Positions 28,001 to 34,982 of a stretch of DNA of 64,000 nucleotides are shown piece after piece (the stretch's first letter is position 1; each line of letters opens with the position of its first letter). A program made the position numbers and the translations under genes. The DNA comes from Streptomyces griseus subsp. griseus (GTDB lineage: Bacteria; Actinomycetota; Actinomycetes; Streptomycetales; Streptomycetaceae): the NCBI RefSeq assembly GCF_003610995.1, contig NZ_CP032543.1:6758001-6822000 (forward strand), in the 5' to 3' direction. The notes beneath the pieces were generated by a model. That model saw nothing but the letters and a program-made list of their open reading frames with translations, did not search any database and was not told where the DNA came from.

Positions 28001-28490
28001 ACACCTCGGCGATCCGGGAGAGTGCGAGGACCGCCGCGTAGCCGTCGAGCGCCAGGTGGTGGACCTGCTGATGGAAGAGGTGGCGCGAGGGGGAGAGCCG
28101 GTAGAGGGTGACCCGGACCAGGGGCCCCGCGGACAGGTCGGCCGCCTCCGCCAGGCAGAGCCGCATACGCCGTAGAGCCTCGGCGTGCGGATCCTCCTCA
28201 CCGGAGAGGTCCACCAAGGGCACCGCCAACGAGACGCTTTCCTCCACGCGCTGATAGGGAACGCCGTCCACTTCACCGAAGGTGCTGCGCAGGGCTTCCA
28301 TCTCGGTCGCGGTGTGGTTGACGGCGCGGCCCAGCAGCCCGGCGTCGACCGGCCCCTGGATGTCGGCGTACTCGGCGATGTTGTACGAGGGGTCCGCGGG
28401 GTCGAGTCGCTGCGCGAACCAGACCCCCTGCTGTGCGGCCGTCAGGCGTATCGTGCCCGGCGGAGTTTTGGTGTTCGGTACGTCGGTCAC
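21957..28490 (-). CDS. NRPS, 5' part: C1-A1-T1-C2-A2-T2
   Basis: 2177 residues as an open frame, of which the first 2073 or so are real; the last 100 are out of frame after a G run at 22271-22275. Starts at GTG 28490 with an AGGTGA ribosome site. Domains: EntF-like starter condensation (about 12-440, HHLALDG at 144-150); A1 (about 470-960, YTSGSTGRPKG at 616-626, pocket DADEAGFVNK); T1 (DDFFALGGHSLL, about 998-1009); C2 (HHIAADG 1185-1191); A2 (about 1530-2030, YTSGSTGLPKG at 1689-1699, pocket DADEAGLVDK); T2 (DDFFELG, then frame lost). Adding one base gives a single 3472-residue trimodular enzyme with the downstream part. Activated substrates are predicted to be one kind of basic amino acid (inference). 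Confidence 0.9.
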   Translation of the reverse strand: MTDVPNTKTPPGTIRLTAAQQGVWFAQRLDPADPSYNIAEYADIQGPVDAGLLGRAVNHTATEMEALRSTFGEVDGVPYQRVEESVSLAVPLVDLSGEEDPHAEALRRMRLCLAEAADLSAGPLVRVTLYRLSPSRHLFHQQVHHLALDGYAAVLALSRIAEVYTALTTVPGHTPAPRPATSLATLVEEEDAYLASEQAAKDERFWTAHLAGAHPPEAPAGTGEAGTYGTVSVRRAYSRAEADRLKAAARRAGTGWPTFVMAALALCLHREKGLGEVVLGLPVTGRRTPAARTTPAMLSSILPMRISVSPADRVTGLARRVSAEARSVLRHQRRPAEALRHQLGLTGTRAALTGPTVNILAFDDALLFGPHRATLHNLSIGPVEDLAVAVHASFGDGGLEIDLLGNAGRYRRQDLAGPHERLCRVLDAFVADPEVSVGAVSPVDEDEQRRVLGLGGARASRRDATAPVPLPELFDRQARRTPHRTAVVCDSATLTFGELGRRVDDLARVLTAEGARPGTRVAVGLPRSTDLVVAILAVMRTGAAYLPLDPSYPADRLAFMIEDSQPVALVATAPSARAIDPHEGVPRIDPATVPPGAGEPLKAPGPEPHDAAYVIYTSGSTGRPKGVVVEHRSLSNLLEHHRRESHILAEEALGRRLRVALSAATSFDASWDPVLWMVAGHELHVIADDVRRDPQALVRYLVDHHVDAIETTPTYLRQMMAAGLLTPGSHRPRVIALGGEAVDEGLWEELAADPGLLVFNFYGPTETTVNAVTARVTGDSPVIGRPVAGAGAYVLDPSLHPLPHGSVGELYLAGEGLARGYAGRPGLTAERFMPDPFGPPGARMYRTGDLARWDEGGSLEFVGRSDRQIKVRGVRVETGEIEAVLRSLPGVEDAAVALTTAPDGPERLAAFLVAGPGAPGHVEARDAVAALLPGALVPTAWATVERLPLTPNGKLDLTALPPAAPVASGGGAPRSAQEARMCAVFAACLGISEAGRDDDFFALGGHSLLAMRLIGRIREEFGAEVPISALFAAPTPAGLVAALGGAGAARRPVTAVVPRPDHLPLAFGQQRLWLLETLGDAGSSYHLPVALRLRGPVDSDALELALRDIVQRHEALRTIVVTSPEGPGQRVLPPHLLPCPLLRVMPAGESAAPDGVPFDLEREIPLRARLFTVAADDHVLVVTLHHIAADGWSMGPLMRDLSAAYGARRAGQAPGWDPLPLQYADFALWQRDLLGDPDAPDSLARRQLSAWAGSLAGLPEESSFPADRPRPDRPSGRGGTVPVHVGAHDHRTLVELARASEASSFMALHAALAALMSRLGAGEDIAVGTPVAGRTEASLGELVGFFVNTLVLRADVSGAPSFRELTERVARTDLAAYAQQDIPFERVVEELAPPRSLSRHPLFQVMLSLNNTPAPRPHLDGLAVRREMSVGRSGSKFDLSWDLSERHDEAGRPQGITGELEYDEDLFDKATAERFVEHFTRLLSALLAEPDRPLADLDFLSPSQRAAALDELPRTTTRPLSATTEAVGGDWTVLDVLATRAAVQPDRTAVVADDGRLTFGELRLRTDRLAASLVDRGVGPGDRVAVALPRTSLAVVALLGILRAGAVYVPLDTAQPAARTELVLDTAAPHLVLATATTSAVLPDSVEVLLLDGTGQEALPPAAGLPAPPRGRDAAYVLYTSGSTGLPKGVVVEHRSLAALLAHHRDRLMGPAEAANNGLPLRVAHTAAMTFDASLDPLLWMIAGHELHLVDDTTRRDPEALTALLHERAIDVVETTPSYLEQLRACGLFAPGRPRPRVLALGGEAVTAPLWRELAGLSDVSVWNLYGPTETTVDSVMGRVLPAVGPHLGHPVTGARARVLDRRLRPVAPGVTGELYVSGPGVARGYEGRSAATAERFLPDPHGARGSRMYRTGDLVRRVEGRLEYLGRADGQIKIRGFRVETGEVASALDSHEDIARSAVAVRSDADSGDAQLVGWVVPAGHRELSPRELRSFVARRLPAHMVPSLIVPVDSLPLTAHGKVDFSALPSTPPAGSPEGTGRAPRSAPEEILCALFAESLGHEEVSPDDDFFELGAIPCWRRGWSGGSARRSASSSRFGRSSSRRPPPRWPNGSRRRARRGPPCTGHGARSNRRSPRRRSACGSCTSWTPGPRRTTWRSPCGSPVPWTRTLSGALWVMC

Positions 28491-28980
28491 GCGAATTCAC
28501 CTCGGTGGGGGGACGCCCGCTTCGTCAGGCTGCGGGGCGCGCGGGTGCGGCAGGACGGAACATGGCGGGGGAGGCGGACGGCCGACGCAGCCGGCCGGGA
28601 TGGACGGACGGGCACCCGGAGACCCGTCGGCCGGTAAGGGTGGGAGTGGAACAGGTGCCCTGCCCAGGCTGGGCGCCTGTGCATCGCGATCGTGAAGCAC
28701 GCATATCGACGGGCCGGTGCATGCAGACTGCCTCCTCGGAGCTGACGTAGTCCCGAGCGGGCCGTCACGTCAGTGATCCGAAGCCGCACCAGCCTCGGAT
28801 TGCCCATGTGACGCACGACACGTCACTCCGGAGGGCGTTTTGCAGTTCGCTGGCGCGTATGAGCCAAACGCATGGCGGAATTACGCCGAAGAGCCATCCG
28901 GAGGGGGGTGGCACACCGAAGAAGGGAGAGTTCGGACATCCGTCCGGATCTCCTGCGCGTCATGAATATCGGAGAACTCC
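28491..28980. other. Divergent intergenic region between the NRPS and the small secreted protein
   Basis: 490 bases without a convincing gene. It holds the NRPS ribosome site (28497-28503) and an inverted repeat (CTGACGT at 28742-28748 with ACGTCAG at 28767-28773). I looked for an actinobacterial iron box (TTAGGTTAGGCTCACC-like) and saw none. Confidence 0.5.
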
Positions 28981-29289
28981 GTGAAGCCTCTCGCACCCAC
29001 TGCCCGCTGGCCTTTCGTGGGGGCCCTAGTCGCTGCCGCGCTGCTGGCCGCGGTCCCCGCCGCGTCGGCGGCCCCCTCCGCCCCTGCGGTTCCCCGCCAG
29101 ACGCAGGCCGCGCCTGCCGAGGCGGCCACCCCCGGCCTGGCCGCCTTCTACCGGGGCATACAGGGCGGAAACCTCTGCTTGCTGGCCCGGTGCACGGTCG
29201 GCGATTCCGCACCCGGAGCTCACCCGGGCCCCAGCAACACCCAGGGGTTCAACCTCTGCCTGCTCGCCCTGTGCACCGTTCGCCCCTGA
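28981..29289 (+). CDS. Small secreted protein with duplicated CLLAxC motif
   Basis: 102 residues from a GTG with a GGAGAA ribosome site. A Sec signal peptide covers about residues 1-30 (hydrophobic core FVGALVAAALLAAVPAASA, probable cleavage after ASA). A Pro/Ala-rich spacer follows, then two copies of one motif: GGNLCLLARCTVG at about 61-73 and GFNLCLLALCTVR at about 89-101. Each copy has a C-x4-C pair that could form a small disulphide loop. I do not recognise the family. No modification enzymes are adjacent, so it may be a secreted Cys-loop peptide or surface protein rather than a classical RiPP. Convergent with the fasciclin gene. Confidence 0.7.
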   Translation: MKPLAPTARWPFVGALVAAALLAAVPAASAAPSAPAVPRQTQAAPAEAATPGLAAFYRGIQGGNLCLLARCTVGDSAPGAHPGPSNTQGFNLCLLALCTVRP

Positions 29290-29305
29290 CCGGCAACGGA
29301 CATGA

Positions 29306-29344
29306 GCCGGGCCCCGAGTCGGTGAAGATGACTCGGGGCCCGGC
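29306..29344. terminator. Bidirectional terminator between convergent genes
   Basis: A perfect 15-base GC-rich stem (29306-29320 with 29330-29344) with a nine-base loop lies between the small secreted protein gene and the fasciclin gene. Confidence 0.75.
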
Positions 29345-29381
29345 CCGTTCCAGCCCCCGCACGCAAGGCGTGGAAAGGGGC

Positions 29382-30038
29382 TCAGCTCTTCGGCATGAGA
29401 ACGGTGTCGACGATGTACACGGTCGCGTTGGCCGTGGGGACGTTGCCGCAGACGACCTTGGATGTGTCGTTGACGGTGTAGTTCTCGCCGGTGCCCTTGG
29501 TGGTGAGGGGGGACTTCTGGAGGGTGTCGTAGGTGCCGCTCTCCAACTGCATGGGAGAGAGCTTCTCGCCGACGACGTGGTAGGTGAGGATGCTGGTGAG
29601 CATCTCCTTGTCGGCCAGGACCTTGTCCAGGTCGGCCTTCGGGATCTTGGCGAAGGCGTCGTTGGTCGGCGCGAACACGGTGATGTTCTGGGCGTTGTTG
29701 AGGGTGTCGACGAGGCCGGCCTTCTTCACCGCCGTGACCAGGGTGGACAGGTCCGGGTTGTTCGAGGCGGCGGTGGCGACCGGGTCCTGGGCCATGCCGT
29801 CGAAGGAGCCCGCGCCGTCCTCGGGGACGGACGCGCAGGCCGGACCGAACGGGCCGTCCGCAGGGGTCGTGTCCTCGGCCGGTGCGCTGGACTGCTCCTC
29901 CGCCGGGGCGGAGCTGGAGGACTTGTCGGCGGCGGCGTCGGAGGAGCTGTCGCTCCCGCCGCAGGCGGTAAGCGTCAGAGGCAGGACGGCGGCAGCGGTG
30001 AGGGCGAGGGCGGCGCGGCGATAACGGAAGGCGGTCAA
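29382..30038 (-). CDS. Fasciclin (FAS1) domain lipoprotein
   Basis: 218 residues from a TTG at 30038, chosen because AGGAGA lies five bases upstream; the ATG at 30080 in the same frame lacks a ribosome site. A lipoprotein signal ends in the lipobox LTAC-GG. A Ser/Ala/Asp-rich linker follows, then one FAS1 domain (about 75-218) with the H1 motif ITVFAPTNDAFAKIP and the H2 region YTVNDTSKVVCGNVPTAN...VYIVDTVLMP. FAS1 proteins mediate adhesion or matrix contacts; this one is predicted to be anchored to the outer face of the membrane. Confidence 0.9.
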   Translation of the reverse strand: MTAFRYRRAALALTAAAVLPLTLTACGGSDSSSDAAADKSSSSAPAEEQSSAPAEDTTPADGPFGPACASVPEDGAGSFDGMAQDPVATAASNNPDLSTLVTAVKKAGLVDTLNNAQNITVFAPTNDAFAKIPKADLDKVLADKEMLTSILTYHVVGEKLSPMQLESGTYDTLQKSPLTTKGTGENYTVNDTSKVVCGNVPTANATVYIVDTVLMPKS

Positions 30039-30872
30039 GGCATTCTCCTGTGTGTTCGATCGGTAGCGCTGCGTATTCATTGGTGGATAGACATCGGCGA
30101 GGCTTTCCGATGTCTTGCACTGGTGACGTCAGGCCAGGTGCCCCGGCACAGAGCGGCTCGGGTCAGATGGCTCGTCCGTGGAGAGGCTGGGGGCGCCGTC
30201 CGCTGTGCGGCGGATCGGCTGTGCGGCTCTGCTCGTCATGTCAGCTATTCGGGGCTGCCACGAAGACGGATTGGTCGGTGGGCGAGAAACTTCGTCGGTC
30301 GCGCCCCGGCCGTCCGGCCTCGGGCCTTGGCGGAGTTGGGCCGTCCGGGTGTCATGCAGGGACCGACCAATCCAACGCCGCCTCCGCGGCGAATACGGAA
30401 TGTGAGCGGGCGTCAGGAGGAGGCCCCGTTCATGACGAGGTTTCCCCGCCGGCTGCGTGGAACCTCATCCCTCCACAGCGAGAGCCTCGTGGAGGGCGGC
30501 TGTTGTGGGGCGCCACTCTCCTGGGCGCCCCACAGCGGACCGGCCGCCCCCAAGGCGTCCCGTAGAACGATCACGTGAGTCGACCTACCTGTGTCGTCGA
30601 ACCCTTTGGTCCTGGCGGCAGGTAACCGGGTGCACCGGTGTCCTCAGAGTCAGGCCGGTGCCGGGGCTCGGGTCATCCGCGAGCCGACTGGACCGTCACT
30701 CCGAAGCCCACCCGACCTGGGCACTCATCAATCACCCTGATGACGCGCAGGCTGACGCTTCTGCGGTCCTGTATCCGCCTGCGGGGCTGATGACGCAGGC
30801 TCGCTGACGGCCAGCACCCGCGGCCTGTGCAGACGTTTTGAGTCAGGCCGCGAACGTCTCGACCGTCAGGGG
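30039..30872. other. Gene-poor interval
   Basis: 834 bases with no conserved gene. Apart from the possible 48-codon ORF listed separately, I see only short repeats (CTGATGACGC near 30737 and again near 30788) and a small inverted repeat around GACGTT/AACGTC near 30830-30866. Codon-position GC bias is weak here, unlike the neighbours. Confidence 0.5.
30432..30578 (+). CDS. Possible 48-residue peptide with a strong ribosome site and internal hairpin
   Basis: ATG at 30432 is preceded by AGGAGGAGG (30415-30423) at ideal spacing, the strongest Shine-Dalgarno sequence in the surrounding kilobase. The peptide (MTRFPRRLRGTSSLHSESLV...) resembles no family I know. Its 3' half contains an 11-base-pair hairpin (30504-30514 with 30524-30534), and two adjacent Cys codons (TGT TGT) overlap the 5' arm. 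It could be a leader peptide or a chance ORF. Confidence 0.3.
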   Translation: MTRFPRRLRGTSSLHSESLVEGGCCGAPLSWAPHSGPAAPKASRRTIT

Positions 30873-31244
30873 TTAGTCCAGGTCCACGACCGCGTCGAAG
30901 GACGTCTCGGCCTTGAGTCTTGCATTGACCTCCTGCCGTACTGCCTCGGCCTGCACGGTCCAGGCGTCGCTGCCGGAGAAGGGCGGGATGGTGCAGACGA
31001 GGGACCGTGCCCCGTGCCGTCGGCTGGACCTGGCGAACGCGCCGATGGCTGCCAGGAGCTCGTCGGCGGTGACCACCTCGTCGGCCGCCTCCAGGAGGGA
31101 TGCCGGGTGGGCCAGGTCGTTGACGCCGATGAGGACGACCAGGCCGACCGGTTCGTCGCCGAAGACCTGAGGAGTGAAGCGGCTCTTGGCGGCGGGGCCG
31201 AAGGTGGGCTGTGACTTCGGCGCGTCGTGCAGTCCCCGGTTATG
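30873..31244 (-). pseudogene. SGNH/GDSL hydrolase relic
   Basis: About 124 codons resemble the middle of a Streptomyces SGNH hydrolase: GLVVLIGVNDLAHP (the block with the GxND motif), then LLAAIGAFARSSRRHG and SDAWTVQAEAVRQEVNARL ending VVDLD. The frame is closed by TGA at 31245-31247 on the upstream side. Both the N-terminal GDS nucleophile block and the C-terminal DxxH block are missing, so it cannot be active. The shortest ATG-like start would be at 31076. Confidence 0.65.
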
Positions 31245-31420
31245 TCACTGAAGGTGAACGAAGTCATCCGGGTGTACCGCGCGAACGGATCGGGAGGCCG
31301 TTTTCGTCGGGGGAGAGGGCAGTGTGCCGGGCAAGGAGGCGTCGATGGTCCTGCGGATCTGTGGGCCGGGACGGGTGTACCGAAAGGCGTCCTGACGTCC
31401 GGGGATCTACCGTCTGTCGT

Positions 31421-31831
31421 ATGCACAGCACACGCACCGTGGGTCTCAGCGATGCCCGCCCGATCATCGACGTGGGTATCGCCGAGGTGGACCGTATCGG
31501 TGCTCCCAGCAACATCGCTGTCGCGGACGCGGGTGGCGGTCCGGTCGCTCACCTGCGGATGGACGGAGCCCAGCTCGGCAGCATCGAGCACTCCATCGAC
31601 AAGGCGCACACCAGCGTCCTGTTCCGGCCGGCCGCCGGCGATCTGGCCCGGGACTCCGAACCGGGCGGGCAGTTCTGGGGCATGGCCCTGTCCGGGGTGG
31701 GCCGAGTGCTGGTCTTCGCGGGCGGGCTCCCGCTGAGGATCGATGACGAGGTGGTGGGCGCGGTCGGGGTCAGCGACGGCTCACCGGAGCGGGACACCGC
31801 CGTGGCCAAGGCCGCGGCCGCAGCCTTGTAG
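31421..31831 (+). CDS. GlcG/HbpS-like heme-binding domain protein
   Basis: 136 residues from the ATG at 31421. It covers one whole GlcG/HbpS domain: start motif LSDARPIIDVGIAEVDRIG, central NIAVADAGGGPVAHLRMDG and the C-terminal block PLRIDDEVVGAVGVSDGSPERD. Members form octamers, and some bind heme or cobalamin-like ligands. There is no signal peptide, so it is cytosolic, unlike HbpS. The ribosome site is weak. An SDR gene follows in the same direction 93 bases later and is possibly co-transcribed. The exact ligand is unknown. Confidence 0.85.
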   Translation: MHSTRTVGLSDARPIIDVGIAEVDRIGAPSNIAVADAGGGPVAHLRMDGAQLGSIEHSIDKAHTSVLFRPAAGDLARDSEPGGQFWGMALSGVGRVLVFAGGLPLRIDDEVVGAVGVSDGSPERDTAVAKAAAAAL

Positions 31832-31924
31832 CCAAGCCGGCCGCGGGTACGGCGGCTGGGCAAGGTGCATCCGGGGATCGATGCCGGAACAGGCCAGACA
31901 CCAGCACAGGAAGGCTCAACCACC

Positions 31925-32770
31925 ATGGCGGGACCGATTCTCATCACCGGAGCGGGCAGTGGCTTCGGTAAAGAAGTCGCACTGCGGCTCGCAGCGGCCG
32001 GGCACCAGGTGATCGCGGGCGTGGAGATCATCGCCCAGGTCAGCGCGGTGCGCGCCGAAGCGCGGGAGCGGGGCGTCGACCTGCGCGTGGAGAAGCTCGA
32101 CGTCACCGACCCCGGAGACCGCGAGAACGCCTGCTCCTGGCAGGTCGAGGTCCTCCTCAACAACGCCGGAGTCTCCGAAGGCGGTGCGACCGCCGACATC
32201 CCCGAGGAACGGCTGCGCCGCCAGTTCGAGGTCAACGTCTTCGGGCCCGTCCTGCTCACCCAGGGCATCGCCCGCCGGATGGTCGCGCGCGGCAGTGGGC
32301 GCATCGTCTTCATGTCCTCGGTCGCCGGACTCACCGTCGACCCGTTCACCGGTGCCTACGCCGGATCGAAGCACGCGGTGGAGGCGTTCGCCGACGCGCT
32401 GGACCAGGAGCTCGCCGAGTTCGGCGTCACCGTGGCCACGATCAACCCGGGCCCCTTCCTGACGGGCTTCAACGACACGATGTTCGAGACGTGGAAGGAG
32501 TGGCGCGATGACCCCGCCGACCGCCTCTACGACTACGCCGAGCTGGCCTTCCCGCACGAGCAGTACGACCCCGAACCGGTCTACGAGCGCACGGTACGCG
32601 TCCTGCTCGGCGAGGACCGGCGCTACCGCAACCTGCTCCCCGAAGAGATGGAGCCACAGGCGCGCCGACAAGTTGACGCCCTGTGGGACCGGCAGCTGAA
32701 CGACGGCAGCCGCCCCGCTCTCGTACAGAAGGCGTACGACATCACTCCGGCCACACCGGTTCGGGACTGA
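31925..32770 (+). CDS. Short-chain dehydrogenase/reductase
   Basis: 281 residues from the ATG at 31925. It has the classical SDR pattern: cofactor loop TGAGSGFG (8-15), NNAG (about 79), catalytic Ser in MSSVAG and YAGSK (about 144-148). The C-terminal 90 residues are longer than in the simplest SDRs and include FETWKEWRDDPADRLYDYAEL, a feature of a subgroup acting on unknown alcohols or ketones. Located downstream of the GlcG-like gene; substrate not predictable. Confidence 0.9.
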   Translation: MAGPILITGAGSGFGKEVALRLAAAGHQVIAGVEIIAQVSAVRAEARERGVDLRVEKLDVTDPGDRENACSWQVEVLLNNAGVSEGGATADIPEERLRRQFEVNVFGPVLLTQGIARRMVARGSGRIVFMSSVAGLTVDPFTGAYAGSKHAVEAFADALDQELAEFGVTVATINPGPFLTGFNDTMFETWKEWRDDPADRLYDYAELAFPHEQYDPEPVYERTVRVLLGEDRRYRNLLPEEMEPQARRQVDALWDRQLNDGSRPALVQKAYDITPATPVRD

Positions 32771-32777
32771 CTTCCCG

Positions 32778-32939
32778 CAGTCCGGCTTCGCCGTGCGTTT
32801 CGTACCGGTTCTTCCGCTTGGACAGGCAAGCGTGGGAGACACCGGCCTCGGCGGCGACGTGCGCGATCGGACGGGTGCGGCAGCGCCCCACGAGCCGTAG
32901 GCGTCCCTCGACGTCCAAGGGTGCGTTCCTATGTGTCAC
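32778..32939 (-). pseudogene. IS481-family transposase, N-terminal relic
   Basis: The frame from GTG 32939 reads MTHRNAPLDVEGRLRLVGRC, then TRPIAHVAAEAGVSHACLSK. This is the N-terminal helix-turn-helix of IS481 transposases. Nothing of the DDE catalytic domain follows; the sequence runs into the 3' end of the SDR gene. It overlaps the stop of the MFS gene by a few bases. Confidence 0.75.
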
Positions 32940-34114
32940 CGCAGCACCTCGGTGCTCCGGTCAGCCGTGATGACGGCCAGGAGGGGGAACGCGATGAGCA
33001 GCGCGGCCGCGACGAGAACCCCACTCGCCCAGAGCGGTCCGAGGACCCCGGCGCCGGTGCCGAGAGAGGCCGCAGCGATGACGGGGCCGACGGCGGCACC
33101 CACGTTGAGCGCCGCGGTCGCGTACGAGCCGGCCATCGTGGGGGCGCCCCCGGCCTCGTAGAGGACGCGCGTGATCAGCGTGCTGCCCAGTGCGAACGAC
33201 AGCACGCCCTGCACGAACACGAGGGCGAACAGGCTGACCGGCTCGTTGGCCAGCACCGCAAGAGCCGGCCAGCCGATGAGCAGCAACGGACCGGCGACCG
33301 CGATGACCAGGCCGGGACTGCGGTCGGACAGCCTCCCGGCGAGGGTGACGCCCACGAAGGAGCCTGCGCCGAAGAGCACCAGAGCGACAGAGACCCACAG
33401 CCTGCCCAGCCCCGCGCTGTCGGTCACCACGGGGGCAAGGAAGGTGAGGCTTGCGAAGGTCGCCGCGTTCACCAGTGCACCGATCAGCATCACCAGGACC
33501 AACCGCGCGCGGGTGAGCTGGGCCAGCTCCACTCGCAACGCCGGCCTGCCGGTCGCCTCGTCCTCGTCACGTCCTGCCGGGATGCCTTTCAGGATGCCGA
33601 GAGCGGCGGGCAGGCAGAGAGCGGCGACGGCCCAGAAGGTGGCCCGCCAGCCGAGTGCGGTGCCGAGCACCGCCCCACCAGGGACACCGGCGATCGTGGC
33701 CACCGTCGTGCCGGACAGCAGCACGGCCAGCGCGCGTCCCTTCCTGCCGGGTGAGACCAACATGGTCGCGGCCGTCAGAGCGACAGCGAGGAACCCTGCG
33801 TTCGCGAGCGCGGCAACGACGCGGGTAGCGAACAGGACGGGGAAGCGCGTGGTGACGGCGCCCATGACGTGAGCTGTCGCGAACACAAGGACGAACCCGA
33901 GAAGGACCGGGCGCCTGGGCCAGGTGCGGGCAAGCGCAGCCACCAGAGGCGCGCCGACGACCATGCCGATCGCGAACGCCGAGGTGAGCATGCCCGCCGC
34001 CCCGACGGTGACGTCGAGATCCGAGGCGATGTCCGGCAACAAGCCGGCGAGCATGAACTCCGAGGTCCCCATGGCGAAGACCGCCAGGGCAAGCAGGTAC
34101 AGCGGAAGAGGCAT
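32936..34114 (-). CDS. MFS drug/solute exporter (DHA1 type)
   Basis: 392 residues from the ATG at 34114; the frame extends to 34183, but the added residues are not membrane-like. Twelve predicted helices. Helix 1 has the DHA1 signature FAMGTSEFMLAGLLPDIASDL, and a motif A-like loop (GAPLVAALARTWPRRPVLL) follows helix 2. Relatives (AraJ, Cmr, CmlR types) are proton-coupled exporters of small hydrophobic compounds. It stands alone with relics on both sides. Confidence 0.9.
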   Translation of the reverse strand: MPLPLYLLALAVFAMGTSEFMLAGLLPDIASDLDVTVGAAGMLTSAFAIGMVVGAPLVAALARTWPRRPVLLGFVLVFATAHVMGAVTTRFPVLFATRVVAALANAGFLAVALTAATMLVSPGRKGRALAVLLSGTTVATIAGVPGGAVLGTALGWRATFWAVAALCLPAALGILKGIPAGRDEDEATGRPALRVELAQLTRARLVLVMLIGALVNAATFASLTFLAPVVTDSAGLGRLWVSVALVLFGAGSFVGVTLAGRLSDRSPGLVIAVAGPLLLIGWPALAVLANEPVSLFALVFVQGVLSFALGSTLITRVLYEAGGAPTMAGSYATAALNVGAAVGPVIAAASLGTGAGVLGPLWASGVLVAAALLIAFPLLAVITADRSTEVLR

Positions 34115-34982
34115 CGAGTGGCTCCGAGGTGAGGAGAGGCACGAGAAGGTCGATCTCGTCACCGCGGCCAGCCCCGAGTGCACACGCGTCCCACCGCAGA
34201 AAGCGGCGCGACGACAGGGCTACGAGCTCAGTGGTTCAGGGGGCTGACGGCGTGACCGAAAGCCCCCACCTTGTCTGACTCAGGACTCGACATGGCCCGC
34301 ACGCTACCCGACCGATGCCCGTTGAGGCATCTGGGTTTCACAGCCTGCCTGCGTCACCGACGTCCTGTCCCGCAACACCTGGACACCTCCACCACCGGAG
34401 GTCTTCGCCACGATCAAGACCCGACCCGTGTTGCCAACGCTCGTGATCACTACACCTAGGCCGTCCGGGGCCCAGAAGCACCGGCCGCCGAGGGCCTCCC
34501 CGGTTCCTGCCCAGCGCTTCATCAGGCGCTCGACTTCCGTGACGGTGAACACGGTCGCACGGAACACGGAATCCGCCATTTCGGCAGCAGCCCATGCTCA
34601 CGAAGTCGCGGAACCGACAGTGTCGACCGGTACGACCTCCCACCCGGCAGGGTGAAACGGTGGCGGATCGGCGCTGGTTGACGTCGGCCGGCCGGTACCA
34701 AGGCCGCACGATCGCGAAGACCGTGCAGGGCTTCCGGCTCCGTCAGCATCGGTTCAGGCCCGCGCCTGTCCCACGTTCGGCGGTCGTCTGCCCGTTTCAC
34801 CGTTTCGCAGTAATCGCGCGGTGTTGAGCTGCGAAGTCGTGGCGGAACGAGGAGGAGGTGAGCAGTCAGGGGCATATGCGGTGCGGCACGGCGTCCGTTG
34901 ATGGGGTTGCGTCCTGGGGGACGGCGGTCTTGTCGGCGGCACCCCTCTGGTGCCGCAGCCGCTCTCCGAGGAGGAAGTTCTG
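34115..34982. other. Sparse interval between the MFS and surface protein genes
   Basis: 868 bases holding only the hypothetical ORF at 34304-34579. A 118-codon minus-strand frame (34522-34875) overlaps it but has ordinary codon-position bias and no family resemblance, so it is not called. Confidence 0.45.
34304..34579 (-). CDS. Hypothetical protein, possibly a gene remnant
   Basis: 91 residues with high third-position GC through most of its length, so probably coding: FTVTEVERLMKRWAGTGEAL, then WAPDGLGVVITSVGNTGRVL and IVAKTSGGGGVQVLRDRTS. No recognised domain and no signal peptide. The ribosome site is poor and the frame is closed by TGA shortly upstream, so the N-terminus may be lost. Confidence 0.4.
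   Translation of the reverse strand: MADSVFRATVFTVTEVERLMKRWAGTGEALGGRCFWAPDGLGVVITSVGNTGRVLIVAKTSGGGGVQVLRDRTSVTQAGCETQMPQRASVG

Noticed and set aside
28491..28980. Iron box supporting a siderophore cluster
   Set aside because: No sequence resembling the actinobacterial DmdR/IdeR box was seen upstream of the NRPS.
28981..29289. Classical RiPP precursor with maturation enzymes
   Set aside because: No lanthipeptide, radical SAM, YcaO or similar enzyme gene is adjacent, and the protein has a Sec signal peptide.
34522..34875. 118-codon minus-strand ORF
   Set aside because: Overlaps a better-supported frame, and its translation looks random.
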